Below, in pieces: positions 5,948 through 8,072 of a stretch of 8,072 nt of DNA (its first letter is position 1; each line of letters begins with the position of its first letter). Position numbers and translations under genes: made by a program. Source of the DNA: an uncultured Solirubrobacteraceae bacterium (GTDB lineage: Bacteria > Actinomycetota > Thermoleophilia > Solirubrobacterales > Solirubrobacteraceae); contig CADCVT010000132.1 in assembly GCA_902806215.1 (NCBI GenBank), forward strand, positions 1 to 8,072, read 5' to 3'. The notes under the pieces are model-generated. The model was not told the origin of the DNA. It saw only the letters and a list, made by a program, of their open reading frames with translations, and made no database searches.

Positions 5948-6076
5948 CTAGGGGAAGGGATCGCGCCCGCGGGCCTTGGCCCACAGGTAGCGCCCCATGA
6001 GCTCGGACCAGTCGGCCAGGCCGCCGTAGAGGTGGCCGACGGGACCGGTGTAGAGCCAGGCGGCGAAGCGGGTCAT
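5948..6076 (-). CDS. Tiny conserved-looking protein, 42 aa, unknown function
   Basis: Reading the minus strand from ATG6076 gives 42 residues beginning MTRFAAWLYTGPVGHLYGG and ending RYLWAKARGRDPFP. The sequence is well structured: a hydrophobic/aromatic first half with a Gly-Pro-Val-Gly-His turn (11–15), ADWSELMGRYLWA (21–33), and a basic tail KARGRD. I recall small actinobacterial proteins of this 'TGP.GH...G..DW..L' type, but know no function. It could be a short membrane-associated peptide, since residues 3–20 are weakly hydrophobic, or an amphipathic helix. The same frame is open further upstream but there reads as antisense of tig. There is no Shine–Dalgarno; a TACCGT hexamer lies 11 nt before the ATG, suggesting leaderless expression. 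It is divergent from tig, with 31 bp between start codons. Confidence 0.6.
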   Translation of the reverse strand: MTRFAAWLYTGPVGHLYGGLADWSELMGRYLWAKARGRDPFP

Positions 6077-6087
6077 CGGGCGAGCGG

Positions 6088-6093
6088 ACGGTA
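6088..6093 (-). promoter_or_regulatory. -10-like element for the 42-aa gene
   Basis: On the minus strand these bases read TACCGT, a good TANNNT -10, ending 11 nt before ATG6076. No -35 is evident. It overlaps the opposing tig -10 by two base pairs. Confidence 0.4.
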
Positions 6094-6097
6094 TCGT
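6092..6097 (+). promoter_or_regulatory. -10-like element for tig
   Basis: TATCGT ends 10 nt before ATG6108. There is no Shine–Dalgarno in the intervening CAAGCGCCAG, so a leaderless or nearly leaderless transcript is likely. No -35 match is seen at 16–18 nt upstream. Confidence 0.45.
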
Positions 6098-6107
6098 CAA
6101 GCGCCAG

Positions 6108-7448
6108 ATGAAGACCACCGTCACCGAGCTGCCCGAGTCCCGTGTCCGCGTCGAAGCCGAGGTCGAGCCCGCCGAGGTGCAGAAGCGCGTCGACCAGGCC
6201 GCTCGCGCGATCGGCCGCGACCTGCGCATCCCAGGCTTCCGCAAGGGCAAGGTCCCGCCGCCGGTGATCATCAGCCGCGTCGGCCGCGAGGCCGTCGTCG
6301 ACCAGGCCGTCCGCGAGTCGCTCGGCCTCTGGTACGTGGCCGCCGTCGACGACGCCGGCGTGGCCACGATCGGCGACCCGCAGCTCGACCTCCCGGAGAC
6401 GATGCCGGGTGAGGGCGAGGCGCTGACCTTCAGCTTCGAGATCGCGGTCCGCCCGCAGGCTCAGCTCGGTGAGTACAAGGAGCTCGAGGTCGGGCGCCGC
6501 ATCCCCGACGTCGGCGATGCCGAGATCGACGCCGAGGTCGAGCAGCTGCGCGAGCGCCTCGCGCGCCTCGACACCCACGAGGGCACCGCCGAGAACGGCG
6601 ACTTCGTGGTCATGGACTACGTCGGCTCGATCGACGGCGAGGAGTTCGAGGGCGGCGCCGGCCGCGACCAGCTCCTCGAGCTGGGTTCGGGCCGCCTGAT
6701 CCCCGGCTTCGAGGAGCAGCTCACCGGCGCTGCCGCCGGGGAGCACCGCACCGTCGAGGTCGCGTTCCCCGCCGACTACAACGCCGAGCACCTGGCGGGC
6801 AAGGACGCCGTCTTCGAGGTCGACGTCAAGGAGGTCAAGCGCAAGCAGCTTCCCGACCTCGACGACGAGTTCGCCGTCGAGGCCGCCGGGTTCGACTCGC
6901 TCGACGAGCTGCGCGCCGACATCCGCAAGCGCCTCGAGGAGGCCGAGGAGCAGGCGATCGACCGCGAGTACCGCGAGGCCGTCGTCGACGCCGCGGTGGC
7001 CAACGCCACCGTCGACGTCCCCCAGCCGCTCATCGACGCGCGGGCCAAGGAGCTGTGGGACAACATGCTCCACTCGCTCAGCCACCAGGGCATCAACAAG
7101 GACGCCTACCTCTCGATCGCGCAGAAGTCCGAGGAGGAGCTCCTCGACGAGGCCAAGCCCGACGCCGAGCAGGCCCTGCGCCGCGAGGCCGTCCTGACCG
7201 CCGTCGTCGAGGCCGAGAAGCTCGAGATCTCCGACGACGAGGTGCTCGAGGCGCTGACCGAGAGCGCCGAGCGCGGCAACGTCAAGCCCAAGAAGCTCCT
7301 GGACCGGCTGCGGTCAGAGGGACGGCTCGACGCGGTCAAGGAGGACATGGCCGCGCGCAAGGCCGTCGACCTCGTCGTCGACACCGCGAAGCCGATCGAG
7401 CCCGGGCTCGAGGAAGCGCGCAAGAAGCTGTGGACGCCAGGTTCGTAA
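6108..7448 (+). CDS. tig: Trigger factor, ribosome-associated chaperone and peptidyl-prolyl isomerase
   Basis: This 446-aa protein has normal length and all three trigger-factor domains. Residues 1–115 are the ribosome-binding domain with GFRKGKVP (43–50); F44-R45-K46 matches the signature that docks on ribosomal protein L23 at the exit tunnel. Residues 163–243 are an FKBP-type prolyl isomerase domain (GDFVVMDYVGSIDGEEFEGG, 164–183; LIPGFEEQLTG, 197–207; FPADYNAEHLAGKDAVFEVDV, 220–240). Residues 248–446 are the helical C-terminal chaperone domain, rich in Glu/Asp/Arg/Lys, that cradles nascent chains. It acts in the cytosol, folding new proteins co-translationally. clpP follows 115 bp downstream in the same direction, the conserved tig–clpP–clpX arrangement. 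Initiation is probably leaderless from the -10 at 6092. No transcription terminator is visible after the stop. Confidence 0.98.
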   Translation: MKTTVTELPESRVRVEAEVEPAEVQKRVDQAARAIGRDLRIPGFRKGKVPPPVIISRVGREAVVDQAVRESLGLWYVAAVDDAGVATIGDPQLDLPETMPGEGEALTFSFEIAVRPQAQLGEYKELEVGRRIPDVGDAEIDAEVEQLRERLARLDTHEGTAENGDFVVMDYVGSIDGEEFEGGAGRDQLLELGSGRLIPGFEEQLTGAAAGEHRTVEVAFPADYNAEHLAGKDAVFEVDVKEVKRKQLPDLDDEFAVEAAGFDSLDELRADIRKRLEEAEEQAIDREYREAVVDAAVANATVDVPQPLIDARAKELWDNMLHSLSHQGINKDAYLSIAQKSEEELLDEAKPDAEQALRREAVLTAVVEAEKLEISDDEVLEALTESAERGNVKPKKLLDRLRSEGRLDAVKEDMAARKAVDLVVDTAKPIEPGLEEARKKLWTPGS

Positions 7449-7511
7449 CGGCGTCCTCAAGACCTGAGCGACATGCGCCGAGTACCCACGAAGTCGCCCA
7501 CCGTGCGTTGG

Positions 7512-7517
7512 TAGGCT
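7512..7517 (+). promoter_or_regulatory. Possible internal -10 for clpP
   Basis: TAGGCT matches TANNNT and lies 46 nt before ATG7564 in the 115-bp tig–clpP gap. This would allow clpP expression independent of tig, with a short leader that carries the Shine–Dalgarno. No -35 or stress-regulator operator (such as a ClgR site) was recognised with confidence. Confidence 0.25.
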
Positions 7518-7555
7518 GCCTCGGCAGGATTCGCGGCGACGAAGTGAAATTGAGC

Positions 7556-7560
7556 GGAGG
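7556..7560 (+). promoter_or_regulatory. Strong but close-spaced Shine–Dalgarno of clpP
   Basis: GGAGG is followed by only ATC before ATG7564, an unusually short 3-nt spacer. The next in-frame ATG (7582) lies 21 nt from the motif, too far, so 7564 remains the best start. Confidence 0.6.
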
Positions 7561-7563
7561 ATC

Positions 7564-8072
7564 ATGAGCCCACTCGTACCGATGGTGGTCGAGCAGACGT
7601 CTCGCGGTGAGCGAGCGTTCGACATCTACTCACGTCTGCTCAACGAGCGGATCATCTTCCTGGGCACGCCCGTGGACGATCAGATCGCCAACCTCATCGT
7701 GGCTCAGCTCCTGCACCTGGAGTCCGAGGACCCCGACAAGGACATCTCGATCTACATCAACTCGCCCGGCGGGTCGGTGTACGCGGGCCTCGCGATCTAC
7801 GACACGATGCAGTTCATCAAGCCCGACGTGCAGACGATCTGCGTCGGCATCGCGATGAGCATGGGCGCGCTGCTGCTGGCCGGCGGCGCGGCGGGCAAGC
7901 GCATGTCGCTCCCGAACTCGAAGATCCTCATCCACCAGGTCTCCTCGGGCTTCCAGGGCCAGGCGACGGACATCGAGATCCACGCCAAGGAGATCATCGA
8001 CATCCGCCAGCGTCTGGACCACATCATCGCGGGCCACACGGGGCAGGACTACGAGAAGGTCCGCAAGGACAC
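7564..8072 (+). CDS. clpP: ATP-dependent Clp protease proteolytic subunit, 5' part (runs off right edge)
   Basis: The 169 visible residues begin MSPLVPMVVEQTSRGERAFD, the standard ClpP N-terminus, including the short segment removed by self-processing in many ClpPs. ISIYINSPGGSVYAGLAIYD (61–80) forms the oxyanion-hole strand. The nucleophile is Ser99 in VGIAMSMGALLLA and the general base is His124 in ILIHQVSSG; the catalytic Asp should lie just past the window edge. The usual GQAASMG is GIAMSMG, two conservative changes next to the active Ser. The product is a serine peptidase that forms a barrel of two heptamers and degrades substrates fed by ClpX or ClpC ATPases. It lies downstream of tig, so clpX or a second clpP would be expected next. 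About 25–30 residues are missing. Confidence 0.97.
   Translation, partial: MSPLVPMVVEQTSRGERAFDIYSRLLNERIIFLGTPVDDQIANLIVAQLLHLESEDPDKDISIYINSPGGSVYAGLAIYDTMQFIKPDVQTICVGIAMSMGALLLAGGAAGKRMSLPNSKILIHQVSSGFQGQATDIEIHAKEIIDIRQRLDHIIAGHTGQDYEKVRKD

Noticed and set aside
6095..6100. TTGACG on the minus strand as a -35 box
   Set aside because: It abuts or overlaps the -10 hexamers and has no -10 at 16–18 nt downstream on that strand.
5247..7085. A 612-codon minus-strand open frame opposite tig and the cyclase gene
   Set aside because: It is the antisense of recognisable domains, with no motif of its own.

Overview
The window is very GC-rich, with strongly G/C-biased third codon positions and long antisense shadow frames. 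The trigger factor–ClpP gene order, a secreted RTX protein of the 'DGEADTIDCG' type, a polytopic GGDEF/HD-GYP protein and a Rv1900c-like hydrolase–cyclase together suggest a high-GC actinobacterium. The class Thermoleophilia (Solirubrobacterales, for example Solirubrobacter or Conexibacter relatives) is the best guess. This rests on recalled protein style, not on a search. Genes or short intergenic gaps cover the whole window, and no stretch over 300 bases lacks a gene. I see no tRNA, rRNA, CRISPR array or complete insertion sequence.

Layout, left to right. (1) Bases 1–466, minus strand: the N-terminal part of a polytopic GT-C-like membrane protein that runs off the left edge. A 45-bp near-perfect palindrome sits inside it without breaking the frame. 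(2) Bases 545–808, plus strand: a small winged-helix-like protein, divergent from (1). (3) Bases 815–1183, minus strand: a short beta-sandwich protein, convergent with (2). (4) Bases 1233–3350, plus: a membrane-anchored GGDEF + HD-GYP protein whose diguanylate cyclase motif is intact but whose HD-GYP metal site has lost several ligands. (5) Bases 3392–4519, plus: a secreted RTX-repeat protein with a lysine/glycine-rich linker and a basic C-terminal domain. (6) Bases 4540–5871, plus: an alpha/beta-hydrolase–class III nucleotide cyclase fusion in which the hydrolase has lost both the nucleophile Ser and the catalytic His. (7) Bases 5892–5921: a strong hairpin between convergent genes. (8) Bases 5948–6076, minus: a 42-residue small protein. 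(9) Bases 6108–7448, plus: trigger factor (tig). (10) Bases 7564 to the right edge, plus: the 5' part of clpP.

Two themes link the genes. The middle of the window carries two nucleotide second-messenger proteins (predicted c-di-GMP synthesis and predicted cAMP synthesis) around a secreted calcium-binding-type protein, all on one strand. In both signalling proteins one enzymatic half looks intact and the other looks degenerate, which suggests that hydrolase-type folds have become sensory or regulatory modules. The right end is the conserved protein-quality-control locus tig–clpP, where clpX would be expected just beyond the edge.

Several genes (tig, the 42-aa gene and the cyclase gene) have no convincing Shine–Dalgarno but have a TANNNT-type -10-like hexamer 9–11 nt before the start codon. 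This fits leaderless transcription, common in actinobacteria. The most interesting items are the pseudo-hydrolase/cyclase fusion, the degenerate HD-GYP half, the overlapping divergent promoter between the tiny gene and tig, and the palindrome embedded in the membrane-protein gene. None of these by itself proves a new system.
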